This document shows, one piece after another, positions 23,069 to 32,723 of a stretch of DNA of 64,000 bases. Every line of letters starts with the position of its first letter. The first letter of the stretch is position 1. Source of the stretch: Actinernus sp. WN-2022 (lineage: Eukaryota > Cnidaria > Anthozoa > Actiniaria > Actinernidae). The stretch lies in NCBI GenBank assembly GCA_030867875.1, contig JAOWCC010000577.1, forward strand, positions 83,681,740 through 83,745,739, read 5' to 3'. The notes under the pieces are model-generated. The model was not told the DNA's origin. It saw only the letters and a program-made list of their open reading frames with translations, and did not search any database. A program made the position numbers and the translations under genes.

Positions 23069-23487
23069 GAGTAAGTTATGATAATAATCGTTTAAGTACT
23101 ACGTTTTGCTCTTTGTTTCAGATCTACATATGAAGCCATAGCTGGACTAATTTAATACAAATGGTTAACGCCATCGTACAATTTCCCTTGTGTGGGGTAT
23201 ATATGTATAATTTGATGTCCTTTTCTGAATATCATCCCATCCAAGCCCATCTAGTAACTCAGCTGAACTCATGTCATAATTCGAAACTTGCAGCCTATTG
23301 TGTAATTTTAAAATTTTATCACACAAACCTTTTCCAGAGTTTTTTAAACCGGCTGCACCTATCCTTGGAACCTACCTACCCTGCACGTAACACCACTGAA
23401 ATGTGACTGAGAAGAGGGATCACGATAGATCTACATATGTTTATTCATTAATAAACAAAGGCGGCTTGGGCACTTGCGAACGAGTGG
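23069..23487. other. Intergenic DNA
   Basis: Short frames only; nothing recognised. Confidence 0.3.
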
Positions 23488-23800
23488 GTTATTGCGTGCG
23501 GCATGGTTTTTTCAACATGTTGACAACAAAACTGCCGATACTGCTGAAAGAGCAGCTCATAATTAGTCAATATCCCAAATTTGGAAGTTATATGTTGTTG
23601 TAATGTTACAGACGTTGGTGTGGATATATGACTTGGGAGCACAAAGTTTGCGAGTCTGAATCTTTGGTACCATACAAGATATATCTCCCAAATTTGGGAT
23701 TTTGACTAATTACGAGGTGCTCTTTCAGCAGTATCGACGGTTGTGTTGTTATAAGTAGATAAAAACCTATTGCGACTTTGCGTGCTAAACAAGGGACGCG
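23488..23800. repeat. Inverted-repeat element (MITE)
   Basis: The best-kept arms are 23523-23592 and 23683-23757 (gatactgctgaaagagcagc and its inverse, with mismatches). Weaker pairing continues outwards to about 23490 and 23800. It is non-coding. Confidence 0.65.
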
Positions 23801-24386
23801 TGAACTTGTTGTAATTCCATTGGCGTTGACGGCTGCCAATCACTGACCTATCTACGAGGTCAAAAAAACAAAACTGACTGAAACTTGGGTTCCACATATC
23901 CGCGAACGATGTGAGTGTCGCGTTTTCCTCATATATATTAGGAAAGGCAGATTGATTAGTAACTTAATATCCTCGGATCATGATTTTTATAATTTCATGT
24001 AATTACGCGAACAGATAAAAAATATGCAGATTACTTGAAGCCCACGCAAAGTTTCGAATCGTGAAACTTCCCGTTTGAGTTTCATAATTTTATAGCCATG
24101 TTTCATGCTTCATGATTCATGATTCCGCTTTCTCCCCCGAATAAAAAGCACAACAGCAGTGCTGTACCTAACGTAAGGACAAGCGGGCAGTTTCCCAAAT
24201 AAAATCAGACTAGAAGTAGAGAGTACCATACAGTAAACTAAAAAATCATTTATTTGTAACATATAGGAGTAGTTGTAGACTCACATGATAGTTTTAGATA
24301 CCAATATAAAGCAATACAGCTCCTGATAATATTTCTAACAAATTACCAGACGGCATTAATTATATTTCATATAGTTGGGTAGCTTA
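23801..24386. other. Intergenic DNA
   Basis: AT-rich sequence without gene or clear repeat. A local cluster of catgtttcatgcttcatg words lies at about 24097-24125. Confidence 0.3.
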
Positions 24387-24762
24387 GGCCATCCCTTTTT
24401 TACTTTCCGTTTCTCATCGTCCGACCGACCCATTTTTGTGGCTTTTTGTAGAAATAAAAAAAAAATTGGGGGGAGGGGTGGGGGTGAAGAAACCCTAGAG
24501 CAGCTCCTGGAAGCTCATGCTCGAGGGTAGGTTACGCAATAGTTTCGGCGGTGCATTTGTAATTCCATGTTTGTAGCGTATACGGACGACGACATCGATG
24601 GTTTCGTCGTCCATGTTGGTTTGTAACCTCGCCTGTGCAACCGCGCCTTATTAGTTCCAGTCTATCCGCGTATTTTGTATTACAATTTTTTCTCACCCGA
24701 CCGACCGACCCAATTTTTGAAAACCCCACCGATGAGAAACGGAAAAAAAAATAGGGATGGCC
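24387..24762. mobile_element. 376-bp MITE with TTA target duplication (Harbinger-like)
   Basis: The ends GGCCATCCC and GGGATGGCC are inverted, and the inverted homology continues for about 55 bp (tttccgtttctcatcg, gaccgaccgaccc). TTA stands directly outside both ends (24384-24386 and 24763-24765). A 3-bp TTA/TAA duplication with such ends is the mark of PIF/Harbinger-type elements. No transposase is present. Confidence 0.75.
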
Positions 24763-24788
24763 TTACAATACTGTGACTCTCAAAGATT

Positions 24789-25871
24789 TTGACTAAAACT
24801 ACACACGAGTGAACACGAGTGAAGATGGTAAAACAGGTGAACACGAGTGAATAAAAGGTGAATACGAGTGAAACATTTTTGAAACAATATTTTTCTTTGT
24901 TTTAAATAATTGAAACTTATATCAAACCAGCCAAACTATGGAGCCTTGAGAAAACCAGTAACATGTTTGAGAGGCATCTGATAACATATGAGACATTTGA
25001 TGCATGTTGACAGTTCGGAAACCACAAACTAGGATTTAATTACCTGAAACATCCAAACAGATGAGAAGCTCTCAACTAAGTCAATAAGTTTAGATTTCGG
25101 TGCAGAAATGTTTATCGCGCCTCTGCACGATTTTTATTAAAACTAAAGACAGCACTAAATAGTTCAAGGGTGTTCATTTGACTGAACAAATGACCAAGAA
25201 CTGAAAGCAGCTACATCCGACGCCCAGATGGGGACCGCCTTCCGGTTAGCTCAGTGGTTAAGCTCCGGTCTGTCGAGCCGGAGGTCGTGGGTTAAACCCC
25301 CGGCCGGGCCAACACACAGGGACTTAAAATAACTGAGTAGAAGGTTTACACAACCAAACAGTAAACGATTAGACATTCACGTCTTCTTCGATAAGGACGT
25401 AAAATCATAGGACTAGTGTCCCCAATTAGCTGCAAAGCTAAATACATTGACACTTAAATAAAGTCACTACTACTACTACCGAGATTTTAGTGGAGTCGGG
25501 GGCATGCTCCTCCGGAAAATTCTGAATTGCACATTTTCCTACACTTTCTGTCACAATTTAATGCATTGTAGATGCGATAATGTGTATATGATTTGTTAAG
25601 GCATTCAGTATTCAGCTAATGAACAAAATTTCACCCTTGTTCGATTTTTTTTGTGGGTGGTTTTGGCTCGCTCGATATATTTTTTCCAAATTCGGCTTAC
25701 TCGTGTAAAAAAACAATTTCAAATGGTTCGTCCCTAACCATAGATTGGCAGATTTACTATAGTTTCAATTATTCAAAACAAAGAAAAATATAGTTTCAAG
25801 AAATTTTCACCCGTGTTCACCTGTTTTACCATCTTTTTCACTCGTGTTCACTCGTGAGTAGTTTTAGTCAA
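24789..25871. mobile_element. 1.08-kb inverted-repeat element with CGAGTGA repeats
   Basis: Both ends start ttgactaaaactac. The inverted arms run about 110-120 bp and include several copies of cacgagtgaa. The middle carries a SINE (25238-25479). No coding frame is visible, and the target duplication is ambiguous because gactctcaaa lies near both flanks. Confidence 0.7.
25238..25479 (+). mobile_element. tRNA-derived SINE
   Basis: The head (about 25240-25312) resembles a tRNA: an A-box-like tagctcagtggtta and a B-box-like region around ggtcgtgggttaaac, with an anticodon-arm-like ctgtcgagccgg. A non-tRNA body follows and then a tail of actactact triplets. These are the three parts of a SINE. 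It is nested inside the inverted-repeat element at 24789-25871. It is not counted as a tRNA gene because of the body and tail. Confidence 0.75.
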
Positions 25872-25997
25872 GATCGACTCTCAAATGGCTTTCTAAATCT
25901 AATCTAAAAGATCGCGAACAGCAATGCAAACGGTAATAAATATGGTAATTTCATTAATTGTTTATAATATAATTTAATTATTTTTCGTTCATCTCAG

Positions 25998-26744
25998 CCG
26001 TATGGCAATGAAGGTCAAGGATAGTCCTCGCGGCCAAACGGCCAACGGCAAAGGAAACAAGACACCCGCACACTCACTGACGAGGACTGAGGAAGATAAC
26101 TTGTTTAACTCCCGAGAATTCAAAGAACCACTTGGTGGTTTCTTTCTATGCATTTTAGTTTCCGGGCAAGAGACGAAAGTCGTAAACTTTGCTGTGGAAT
26201 TACAGAAAGCACCCGACGGCAGATAATTGCTTGTTTGTTTAGCGGAAAGGGGGACAAAGACGAGAACTCGATCAGAGAACCTTCCAGCCAAAGGTTTACG
26301 CGACCAACAACCACCGGTGCCCTGTCAGCTTCTACAAAACATTCAAAATTTACCGTCCTGTAGAAATGAATGCAACACAGGCGCCCTTTTTTTGCCATCG
26401 ATGAAATCTGGTACATGAAACGTCCCCTAGCGAAAAATCAGATCGGAAAGTTCCTATGTATCCACAGCGGCGAAGAATGCTGACCTGGAGCAAAAGTGAG
26501 CAATCACTCGGTCCGTAAAACCTCAATCTCGAGATTACTAGATGCCGAGATCCCAGAGAATTTCGTTGCACAGCTGAGTGGCCACAAAAGCACCGAAAGC
26601 TTACAGTCTTATAAATCGGCCAGCGAAAAACATCAAAGGCAAATCGCGCTCGCCATGAGTAGAATTGAAATCTCAAATACCGGCCCAGATGTGCAGAAAA
26701 TATCCACTTCGAATCAGTCATCATTTACTAGTTCCAAAACTTGA
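25998..26744 (+). pseudogene. Crypton-type tyrosine recombinase, C-terminal part, broken
   Basis: After an acceptor-like tctcag, three frames together cover a recombinase-like sequence. Recognisable pieces are RTEEDNLF, FRARDESRKLC, VELQKAPDG followed by a stop, LAERGTKTRT, and finally the intact C-terminal frame 26496-26744. That frame has NHSVRKTSISRLL (H-x-x-R type box), AQLSGHKSTESL and the tyrosine in QSYKSA. This order is that of the Crypton-derived recombinases (DUF3504-like) that cut and join DNA through a tyrosine. At least two frameshifts and a stop make it inactive. The Polinton-like element starts 27 bp after its stop codon. Confidence 0.65.
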
Positions 26745-26770
26745 GTGGGAGCCAACAATTCGGCACCTCG

Positions 26771-26812
26771 AGTAATATATCCGGGTTCAAAATGATACCA
26801 CCTCCCTCAGGG
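26771..26812 (+). repeat. Left terminal inverted repeat
   Basis: It matches the reverse complement of 38299-38340 at 39 of 42 positions, including cgggttcaaaatgatacc. A second short match, aatgtaagcaaacgggcg, occurs at 26995-27012 and inverted near 38270-38287, so the original repeat was probably longer and the left copy gained about 150 bp. Confidence 0.85.
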
Positions 26813-26920
26813 CAGTCCGCCCCCCCCCCCCTCCCCCCAGCCCCTCGAAAAAGGGCCTATAAGGTGCCGCTACCTCGCATATGTCCGCGGCCAAAACTGA
26901 TGTTTTGCACTAATCAATGC

Positions 26921-27063
26921 GGCGTACATAAATAATTGGCAATTGTGAATGTACTCAAACGCGCCGCGGCGTACATAAACAATTGGCAATTGTTAATGTA
27001 AGCAAACGGGCGTTCGTCTACACAACTTTTTGACCCAATTCTTCATGTACGCAAACGCGCCGC
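26921..27063 (+). repeat. Subterminal ~46-bp direct repeats of the virus-like element
   Basis: Three successive units share gcgtacataaa, attggcaattgt and atgta..caaacg. A fourth, partial one lies at about 27315-27350. Subterminal repeats of this kind may bind the integrase or reflect replication slippage. Just downstream, 27110-27185 holds GC-rich copies of cggaagcccatcgcg. Confidence 0.6.
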
Positions 27064-27410
27064 GACTACGCGGAAAACACAGTCGTGTGGGTTCGTCGTC
27101 GACCCAAACGGGCCCGAAGCCCATCGCGCACCGAACGGGGCCCGGAAGCCCATCGCGGGTCCGTTCGGGCCCTGGAGCCCAGCGCGCGGGTGCAGCGGCA
27201 GCCGCGCCGACTTGGCGCTCCGCAGGGTTCCCCCTCCCCCCCGCCACCCGTAGTGCGCAGGATGCGGCGGGCTAGACCCCCAGGAGCCCGGGGGTTTCTA
27301 GCCAGGGTGCGCACCGCGTACATGAATAATTGGGGCAAAACGTTATGTACGTCGCGGCTCCCCTCGATAATATTACGTAAATACGTCGAAATTTCCTGTT
27401 AGAGCTGCCT

Positions 27411-27725
27411 ATGACAACGAATATACCCGCAAATATAAAGGGACCAAACAAATGCCAGTGGCTGACGATTAACACCACTCGAAGGTGCGACAAGAGCTGT
27501 ATTTACACCTTCTGTAAATTCCACCGGCAAAAGCAGGGCCGAATAACGCCAGTCCCCTGTCGCCATTGCGGCGTAGGAACGCAGTCGCAAACGCACCTGT
27601 GTAGACCCTGCGGCGCCCATAGGGTAGTACAGAAGCTCACCTACACCGAAGAGGGCTCGCAAGACATTCAGCCTCATGCTCGAGGAGCTGTCCCGTCGCC
27701 CCATTTAGAGACTTGTGAGACATAG
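27411..27725 (+). CDS. Small zinc-ribbon protein of the virus-like element
   Basis: The 104-residue frame is intact. Its N-terminal half has scattered cysteines and histidines (NKCQW, RRCDKSC, FCKFH) that could form one zinc site. The second half has CRHCG, ten residues, then CRPCG, a classical zinc ribbon. Such proteins usually act as DNA- or RNA-binding factors, for example late transcription regulators, but nothing here fixes the role. It is the first gene inside the left end and reads rightwards towards the next plus-strand gene at 27741. Its conservation as an open frame next to broken neighbours is notable. Function unknown. Confidence 0.5.
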   Translation: MTTNIPANIKGPNKCQWLTINTTRRCDKSCIYTFCKFHRQKQGRITPVPCRHCGVGTQSQTHLCRPCGAHRVVQKLTYTEEGSQDIQPHARGAVPSPHLETCET

Positions 27726-27740
27726 TGAAAGCAAGGCAGT

Positions 27741-28238
27741 ATGGCCTTCGAGGAGGCCCATGCCGCGCTCCGAGCCGCTGCCTATACCAAGCGGGTCGAG
27801 AAGAACCCCAAAGAACGATAGCCGCCCTAAAGAGGTTCGCCAAACGCGATTCGGGAGGCTAGGGGGCAAATCGCTGAAGAGGGGTACCACATCCTCGACG
27901 AGATCGTCGGGGAACGGGAAGGTGAAGAGAAAGGGCGGCGGTTCATCAAGTGGACCTTCTTCAAGGGAGTCGAAGGCAATCTCACAGACCGTATCATGGA
28001 AAAGCTAGAGGGAAAGGTCCAGACCACCTCCTACCTACGCTACTCCTACACATATCGTATCAGAAACGTGGAAGACGGGGCAGTAATCCTCCTTCATAAG
28101 AATCCCACGGGGAGTCCCTGGATCCGCGCGCTAGAAGAATCGGACGATTTGATAGAGGGTGTGCCGCCTCCAGAAACAGCACGAAAATGGCTGACGGTTC
28201 GAGAGGACCTGCTGTTAAACGTAGACGGTATCACTATC
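27741..28238 (+). pseudogene. Unrecognised plus-strand gene of the element, frameshifted
   Basis: A frame starting MAFEEAHAALR is open for 26 codons, then continues after two one-base shifts (near 27820 and 27860) into a stretch with GYHILDEIVGE, FIKWTFFKGVEG and TSYLRYSYTYRIRN. The charged, mixed composition suggests a soluble protein of about 160 residues. The last frame stays open far beyond about 28238 only because it runs antisense to the integrase. It meets the integrase gene tail to tail. I do not recognise the family. Confidence 0.4.
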
Positions 28239-28912
28239 CATAGCCGCAAGGACAGCGGGCAGGCGCGCTATCCAGTCAGTCGACCGGGCATAGGATTGTT
28301 GGTCCTCATGGGCCAACACCATCTCCTGCGCGTATTGGTGTCCAAACAACCTCTCAGCAAGCGTCCGATTCGCCCGCTCAACGAAGCCCTGCCCCCTGTG
28401 GTGGGCCGCCTCACCGCGCCGGACCTCGACGCCATGCCGCTCGAAGAGAGCAGAGACGCGCCCCATGCACTCCCGCCGAGGATCCACTTGGAGCTGCTTC
28501 GGCCAAGACAAAGGCCCACGTTTGTAGAGGCGTTCGAATGCGCCCGCGACCTCCCCACTGTCCTTCGGTGTCAAAGGCTCAGCCTCCTTGTATCGGGAGG
28601 CCACGTCTACGACCACTAGCGCGTACTTAAGTGTAGGTGCGGCGCCTCATCCGATCATGCGGTAGAAACAACAAATCAGCTTGGTGGACCTCATTAGGCT
28701 TTGAGACAGTCCAGTGGTGTCTTGGGACATCGCGCGGGGCCGGCAGATATATCTGCCACATGGCCTGTTTCTCGTACCAACCCTTAGCGGCAGCCTCCGA
28801 CACCTTAGCAGCGGCTGCGAGCTTGCCAACAGCGGCGTAACCCTTCCTTCCAGTAGCCCTGGGTTATATAGTAGTGCAAGCTCAGCTTGCTGGCTAGCTT
28901 AGCGGCTTCCAT
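28215..28912 (-). pseudogene. Retroviral-type (rve) integrase of the Polinton-like element, frameshifted
   Basis: The protein would insert the element into host DNA. Reading leftwards from an ATG at 28912, three frames carry successive parts. The catalytic triad is visible: D in HQADLL, D in LQVDPRRE and E in GFVERANRTL, with 34 residues between the last two (D,D-34-E). The strand VVDVASRYKEAEPL lies between the first two, as in retroviral integrases. Frameshifts near 28840 and 28630 inactivate it. The gene overlaps the end of the 105-residue gene upstream by 14 bases. Homologous integrases occur in Polintons, Ginger elements and LTR retrotransposons. The capsid and ATPase neighbours favour Polinton. 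The C-terminal region is short and may be missing. Confidence 0.75.
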
Positions 28913-29216
28913 ATAGCAAACTGATAAGTCTCCAACACGCGCGGGCGCAGGCTTCCGGCCGGCCGGTGGCGGACCGCAAGTCGGATGGCCCCGACAGAAC
29001 TCCGGCAGCAAACCGCACTACCGCAGTCTCATCTCGACGCCACAGCTCAAGCGACATGCGGGCCACGTCTATCAGGGTGTGTGCAAGGGGGCCAGGGATG
29101 TTATGTCGCTTGGCGGCATAGCCGACCTCAAGCATTGCACAGTATAACTCTTCCGCCAACCCCATAGCTATATTCACAGTTACAGGGAAAAAAAGTTTAA
29201 AAAAATCTACAGCCAC
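28899..29216 (-). CDS. Unrecognised 105-residue protein of the virus-like element
   Basis: The intact frame begins MAVDFFKLFFPVTVNIAMG, a hydrophobic start that could be a membrane anchor or signal, followed by a soluble part with RHNIPGPLAHTLIDVARMSLEL. It overlaps the integrase gene at its end (14 bases) and the 142-residue gene at its start (10 bases). Such packing is typical of viral gene clusters. I cannot name a family or function. Confidence 0.45.
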   Translation of the reverse strand: MAVDFFKLFFPVTVNIAMGLAEELYCAMLEVGYAAKRHNIPGPLAHTLIDVARMSLELWRRDETAVVRFAAGVLSGPSDLRSATGRPEACARACWRLISLLYGSR

Positions 29217-29635
29217 CGGCTAGCGGCGTAGCAAATGGCAAGCATCCCGCCGCCGACATAGACCAGCTCACCTGTTTTTTGGGCGCTCGAGGGTCGATAG
29301 TAGGCGGAGTATTGGAGCTCCTTCAAAGCGATGCGGTGTAACCCCACGCGTGCCGTGTTGTATAGCTCGAGAGCACGGTCCATATTTTCCAAGTCCTCTT
29401 CGGCGTAGCGCTGAAGACGAGATTGCTCGGCAACCCAGTCGGCCAGCTTCTCGCGGTTTCCTTGGAATGTCGCCCAATCAGCTTCATATTTCTCAACTAC
29501 CAAATCGTGGCGCTTTCTCTCAGCTGCGAGCGCATCAGGTCCCTTTCGGGAGACCGCATGGGCGAGGTAGATGCCGCCCACAAAGGCCGTAGCGTTGAGG
29601 ATCGCCCCGCCTATCATCTTTGCAATGGTGGCCAT
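29207..29635 (-). CDS. Membrane protein with central helical domain
   Basis: The intact 142-residue frame has a hydrophobic N-terminal segment (about residues 8-27, ILNATAFVGGIYLAHAV). A charged, helix-prone middle follows, containing EKYEADWATFQGNREKL and RYAEEDLENMDRALEL. A second hydrophobic segment near the C-terminus includes VYVGGGMLAICYA. This suggests a two-pass or hairpin membrane protein with a coiled middle. In a Polinton-like context it may sit in an internal virion membrane, but that is an inference. It lies between two other small membrane-protein genes on the same strand. Confidence 0.5.
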   Translation of the reverse strand: MATIAKMIGGAILNATAFVGGIYLAHAVSRKGPDALAAERKRHDLVVEKYEADWATFQGNREKLADWVAEQSRLQRYAEEDLENMDRALELYNTARVGLHRIALKELQYSAYYRPSSAQKTGELVYVGGGMLAICYAASRWL

Positions 29636-29643
29636 CGTAGCAC

Positions 29644-29865
29644 CTACAGGTTCTTAGGGATGAGCTTTTTGTCCTCAAGGTATTCCTTAGCTGCTATGCT
29701 TCCGACCAACACGACAGTCCACTTCACGTAGTTTAGTACGCTGGTCGAGGGGTCGCTAGTCATGGGCTCCTTCACGACCTTCTTCGCAACCATGCCAATA
29801 CCTGCGGCGAGTCCAGTCAGAATGGAGGCGTCGAGCACGGTTTTCACGAGCTTGCTTTCCGTCAT
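29644..29865 (-). CDS. 73-residue two-pass membrane protein
   Basis: I chose the internal ATG at 29865 (MTESKLVKT) because the residues before it look non-coding and overlap the next gene. The protein has two hydrophobic segments, around ASILTGLAAGIGMVA and VKWTVVLVGSIAA, and a basic end KKLIPKNL. It is a small viral-type membrane protein with no known function. It starts 9 bases before the 142-residue gene ends its upstream spacing, so the genes are closely packed. Confidence 0.5.
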   Translation of the reverse strand: MTESKLVKTVLDASILTGLAAGIGMVAKKVVKEPMTSDPSTSVLNYVKWTVVLVGSIAAKEYLEDKKLIPKNL

Positions 29866-29908
29866 AGCTACGTATAACGAGAAACAGGTCAAAGCTTCAA
29901 TTAAGTAA

Positions 29909-30394
29909 TTACTCCATAGGTGGCGGCGCGGGCCTTGTCGTTGCGGGAACTTGTCGTTGCGATAGTAACTCTGCAACTGCAGCCTGGCTGCGAGTGGACG
30001 CTGCCGGAAGGCTAGGGCTACAGCAGTTCCGTAGGCGGTGCTGTTGGCGCCCCTGATACCGCAGCCCCCACCCCAGTGCCACCCCTACACCGATCACGGA
30101 CAGGACCGTTGTGGTGGTCACACCTTCAAGCAGGCCTGCAGAGTCGTTCCCGCAACGGCCGCGATCCACACGGGTAGTTTCCAAGTCGGGCGCAGGCATG
30201 CGCTCAAGCGCAGAGGCTTCTTCACTTTTGTGAGCGAGAGCCTCCTCCCTTTCGCGAGCCTCTTCGCGGGCAAGGGCCTCTCGGGCGCGTTTGTTTGATA
30301 CCGCTAGCACCTTCTCTGCGGCTACCCGCCTTGGATCCTTAACCCTGCTGCGGGTCGTCGGGGGATCCGTGGTGATTCGATCCACTTCCTCCAT
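29909..30394 (-). CDS. Charged single-pass membrane protein
   Basis: The 161-residue frame starts with about 75 highly charged residues (AREALAREEAREREEAL is helix-like and probably coiled). A hydrophobic segment with VLSVIGVGVALGWGL follows, then a Gln/Arg/Pro-rich tail. The tail may be frameshifted relative to the ancestral protein, since its composition changes abruptly after the membrane segment. No family is recognised. It belongs to the minus-strand cluster of small membrane proteins. Confidence 0.45.
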   Translation of the reverse strand: MEEVDRITTDPPTTRSRVKDPRRVAAEKVLAVSNKRAREALAREEAREREEALAHKSEEASALERMPAPDLETTRVDRGRCGNDSAGLLEGVTTTTVLSVIGVGVALGWGLRYQGRQQHRLRNCCSPSLPAASTRSQAAVAELLSQRQVPATTRPAPPPME

Positions 30395-30413
30395 CTCGTA
30401 TATCTACCTCAGT

Positions 30414-30902
30414 CTACAAGGCTTCAATAGAAGACTCACTCGCTGCGTCAGCTATTACTATGTGGTTAGCTACGTGGAACAAGGCGCTAGCTAGGACCAC
30501 AAAGCGACCCGCACGCAGTGACAACAGGCCGGCCACAGCAGATATCTCGTTGCGAACTAAGCGGTCGTCTTGCACGTCCTTGAGCAGTGCTTGTGCATTG
30601 TCTAGTGGAACTAGCCCCCTGACTGCGCGCGTTGCTACCCGCATTGCTCCATTGCCTAGACACGTCGTTACCTGCTGAGCTACGACCGCCTGATATCTCC
30701 TATGTAGTGCACCACATCCTTCTCCGACAACCTAGCAATGTCTCCTAGAGAAAGCTGCTGCCCCAGGTACTCCTTCGTAGTGCCCTTCGCGGCCAGAATG
30801 GAGAGGGCCTCGCGGCGGTCAGCCCCGCTGTCACTCGTGGGGAGGGGTGGGTGGCCCCGGAGTGATGTCCTCCCCTAAAAGTGGTGCGATTTCGTCATCC
30901 AT
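30414..30902 (-). pseudogene. Unrecognised gene downstream of the packaging ATPase, frameshifted
   Basis: The start MDDEIAPLLGEDITPG (ATG at 30902) overlaps the end of the ATPase gene by eight bases. The frame stops after 23 codons. A one-base shift restores a continuation with ALSILAAKGTTKEYLG and LSEKDVVHYIG, which ends at 30680. A further shift leads into the 76-residue frame 30414-30644 with RGLVPLDNAQALL and a hydrophobic stretch, GRFVVLASALFHVA. I read these as one broken gene of about 160 residues, but they could be two. Function unknown. Confidence 0.4.
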
Positions 30903-31516
30903 GCGGAGAACCTATATGCATATATACACTGGGTGCAGGTATCTCCAATACGACCTCAAAGGGATGCCGTAAACAAAAGCATATGCGAGAGTACTTGTGC
31001 TCTCGGAGCTCCAAGGCCAGCGTTTCTTTCTCATCCCGCCTAAGACCTTCGCCGCAGTCCTCGAAGAGGGTCTTGGTGTCGCTCTGCGAGGCGGTGTGAA
31101 AGGCAACGACTGCGGCCGCGTTCTCACGAAAGGGCTTGCAGATGCTCGTGAGCTGTTGGGTGAGCACCCAGACGGATAGCCCCACGTGGCGCGCCGAGAA
31201 GGCCAGGTCCACAAGCTTGTGCGCCCGCCGTTTGACGTCCTTGCTGGCCGCATAGTCGTCCAGAACCACCAGCGTGTTGGTACCTCCGTAGACACAAGCG
31301 CACACGCGCAGCGCGGCGTCGATAGCGTCCTGCGGGGGCGAGATCACATAAAAGTGGGGATCTCCACGTGCGAAACCCCGATAGGTCTCGATGTGGGCAT
31401 ACGTGGGGCACACGAGGACTATATAGGCAAACTTCAACGAGAAACTGGGTTTTACCGCAGTTCGTGGGCTCCACTATCAAGACGTTGAAGGGGATGTGCT
31501 CTTTGAGCGAGTCCAT
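30895..31516 (-). pseudogene. FtsK/HerA-like genome-packaging ATPase, frameshifted
   Basis: This enzyme would pump viral DNA into the capsid. The first frame (from 31516) carries the P-loop VEPTNCGKTQF. After a one-base shift near 31435 the second frame carries the rest: VCPTYAH, the Walker B strand LVVLDDYA, then SVWVLTQQ, the usual sensor position after Walker B. The order and spacing are those of A32-like packaging ATPases found in Polintons, virophages and large DNA viruses. The residue before PTN is Glu, where Gly is usual in the loop, which may be a further lesion. It sits between the capsid gene cluster and the small membrane genes, as expected for morphogenesis genes. Confidence 0.7.
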
Positions 31517-31630
31517 GCTACAGCATAGCTGTAAACAAGTCAGCGCTGCGCGGTTAATATGTAACGGACTGGAGCCCCCCGTTCAACACCGTGAGTTGGG
31601 CATTGGCCAGAACGTAGTTATGGCAATTAA

Positions 31631-31882
31631 CTAGCCCCCAGAACGGTGCAGACGGATGTTGATATCCTTGCCGCTGCCAATCTGGGACAGCCCATCGCCG
31701 TGCACAGTATTTTCCTTCGTGGCCTCCCAGAGGTCGCGTGGTAGCAGCCCCGAGGGGAATAGGGCGTTACGAACACCATTTACGTCAGCCTCGACCTTGG
31801 TACGGTGACGCCTGGGTTCACGAATTGCTCGCTGTCTCGAGTGCCTGCGGTATGTCGAGCTGTGAATAGGAGGAGCAATCAT
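31631..31882 (-). CDS. 83-residue basic protein, overlapping the capsid gene by ATGA
   Basis: The ATG at 31882 overlaps the stop of the capsid gene as ATGA. The frame is intact and rich in Arg, His and Pro at the start (YRRHSRQRAIREPRRHRTK), and polar later. A basic N-terminus suggests DNA binding or capsid association. Its place directly behind the major capsid gene suggests a structural or accessory role, but no family is recognised. Confidence 0.4.
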   Translation of the reverse strand: MIAPPIHSSTYRRHSRQRAIREPRRHRTKVEADVNGVRNALFPSGLLPRDLWEATKENTVHGDGLSQIGSGKDINIRLHRSGG

Positions 31883-32699
31883 GTAAAGGGGCGGCGCGGG
31901 ACGTTAACGGTCTCAGACACCAGTATATTGGTTGCCCGGTCAATCGGAATGGTCTTGTAATGCACTGCGTGGCTGAGTAGGAAGGCTGTGCCGGCGGTGT
32001 ACACCACGGCGGTGGAGGCCGCGAGCCCGGAGTCTTCGATAACTTCGTACTCGAGCTGAAGACCGGAGATTTTGTACGTGCCTATCATGGTTGGGTCGGA
32101 TCCCACGATCACGTCTGTTGTAGGGGCCAGGGTAAGTTCAAAGGAGATGCTGTCGCTAAGACAGTGCGGATATAGGATGCCGTGCCTGGTAATGATGTCG
32201 CAGTCTAAGGGTATCCGATACTTACTGGTGTATGCGGCCAGTACCGCGTTGTCGGCCGCACTACTAGTGCTGGCGTCACTGGCACCCGAGCGAAGCTTAG
32301 AGATGTTGGCTGACTGGATGCCTTGGGCTACCCGGCCCTCCCGCTCCTTGGTAGAAAGAAACAAATCTGCATACGTTTCCAGGAGATCGGGCCTCGCGGT
32401 GTCCTCCAGCACCTCCGTGCCATTTTGGTGAACCGGCGCGAGACCAGACAGCGAGCGACGTCGGCCACAACTTGGTTGTTGGCGTGCTTCCCTCCCCCGA
32501 GGGTGAGATCGGTCAGGAGCCCCAAGCTGGCGGGTACCAGGGTCATGTTTTCTCCCAGATTGGGCACCGTGACATACAGCGTTTCAACAGGATTGGCGCT
32601 CGATGGATTGAAAGTCTTGCGATAGAGCACTCGCTTTGCCTTGAGTGCACGAGGCTCTCGCGGGGTGTGAGTAGTGTCAAGCTTTACCGTGAGTGACAT
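31879..32699 (-). pseudogene. Candidate double-jelly-roll major capsid protein, frameshifted
   Basis: The first frame (from 32699) opens MSLTVKLDTTHTP and contains TVPNLGENMTLVPASLGLL, with VVADVARCLVSRR further on. After one shift near 32430 the second frame supplies the rest, with YADLFLSTKEREGRVAQG, YRIPLDCDI, FELTLAPTTDVIVGS and YKISGLQLEYEVI. Alternating beta-strand-like segments, a length of about 270 residues and the neighbourhood of packaging ATPase and integrase fit the major capsid proteins of Polinton-like viruses and virophages. This is pattern recognition, not a search result. An alternative is a minor capsid protein. Confidence 0.55.
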
Positions 32700-32723
32700 G
32701 CGGTGGCAAGATAACCATTCAAT

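Noticed and set aside
25240..25312. Functional tRNA gene
   Set aside because: The tRNA-like head is followed by a body and a triplet tail typical of a SINE, and it lies within a transposon.
27996..28619. A 207-residue protein on the plus strand
   Set aside because: Only the part up to about 28238 looks coding; the rest is antisense to the integrase catalytic domain.
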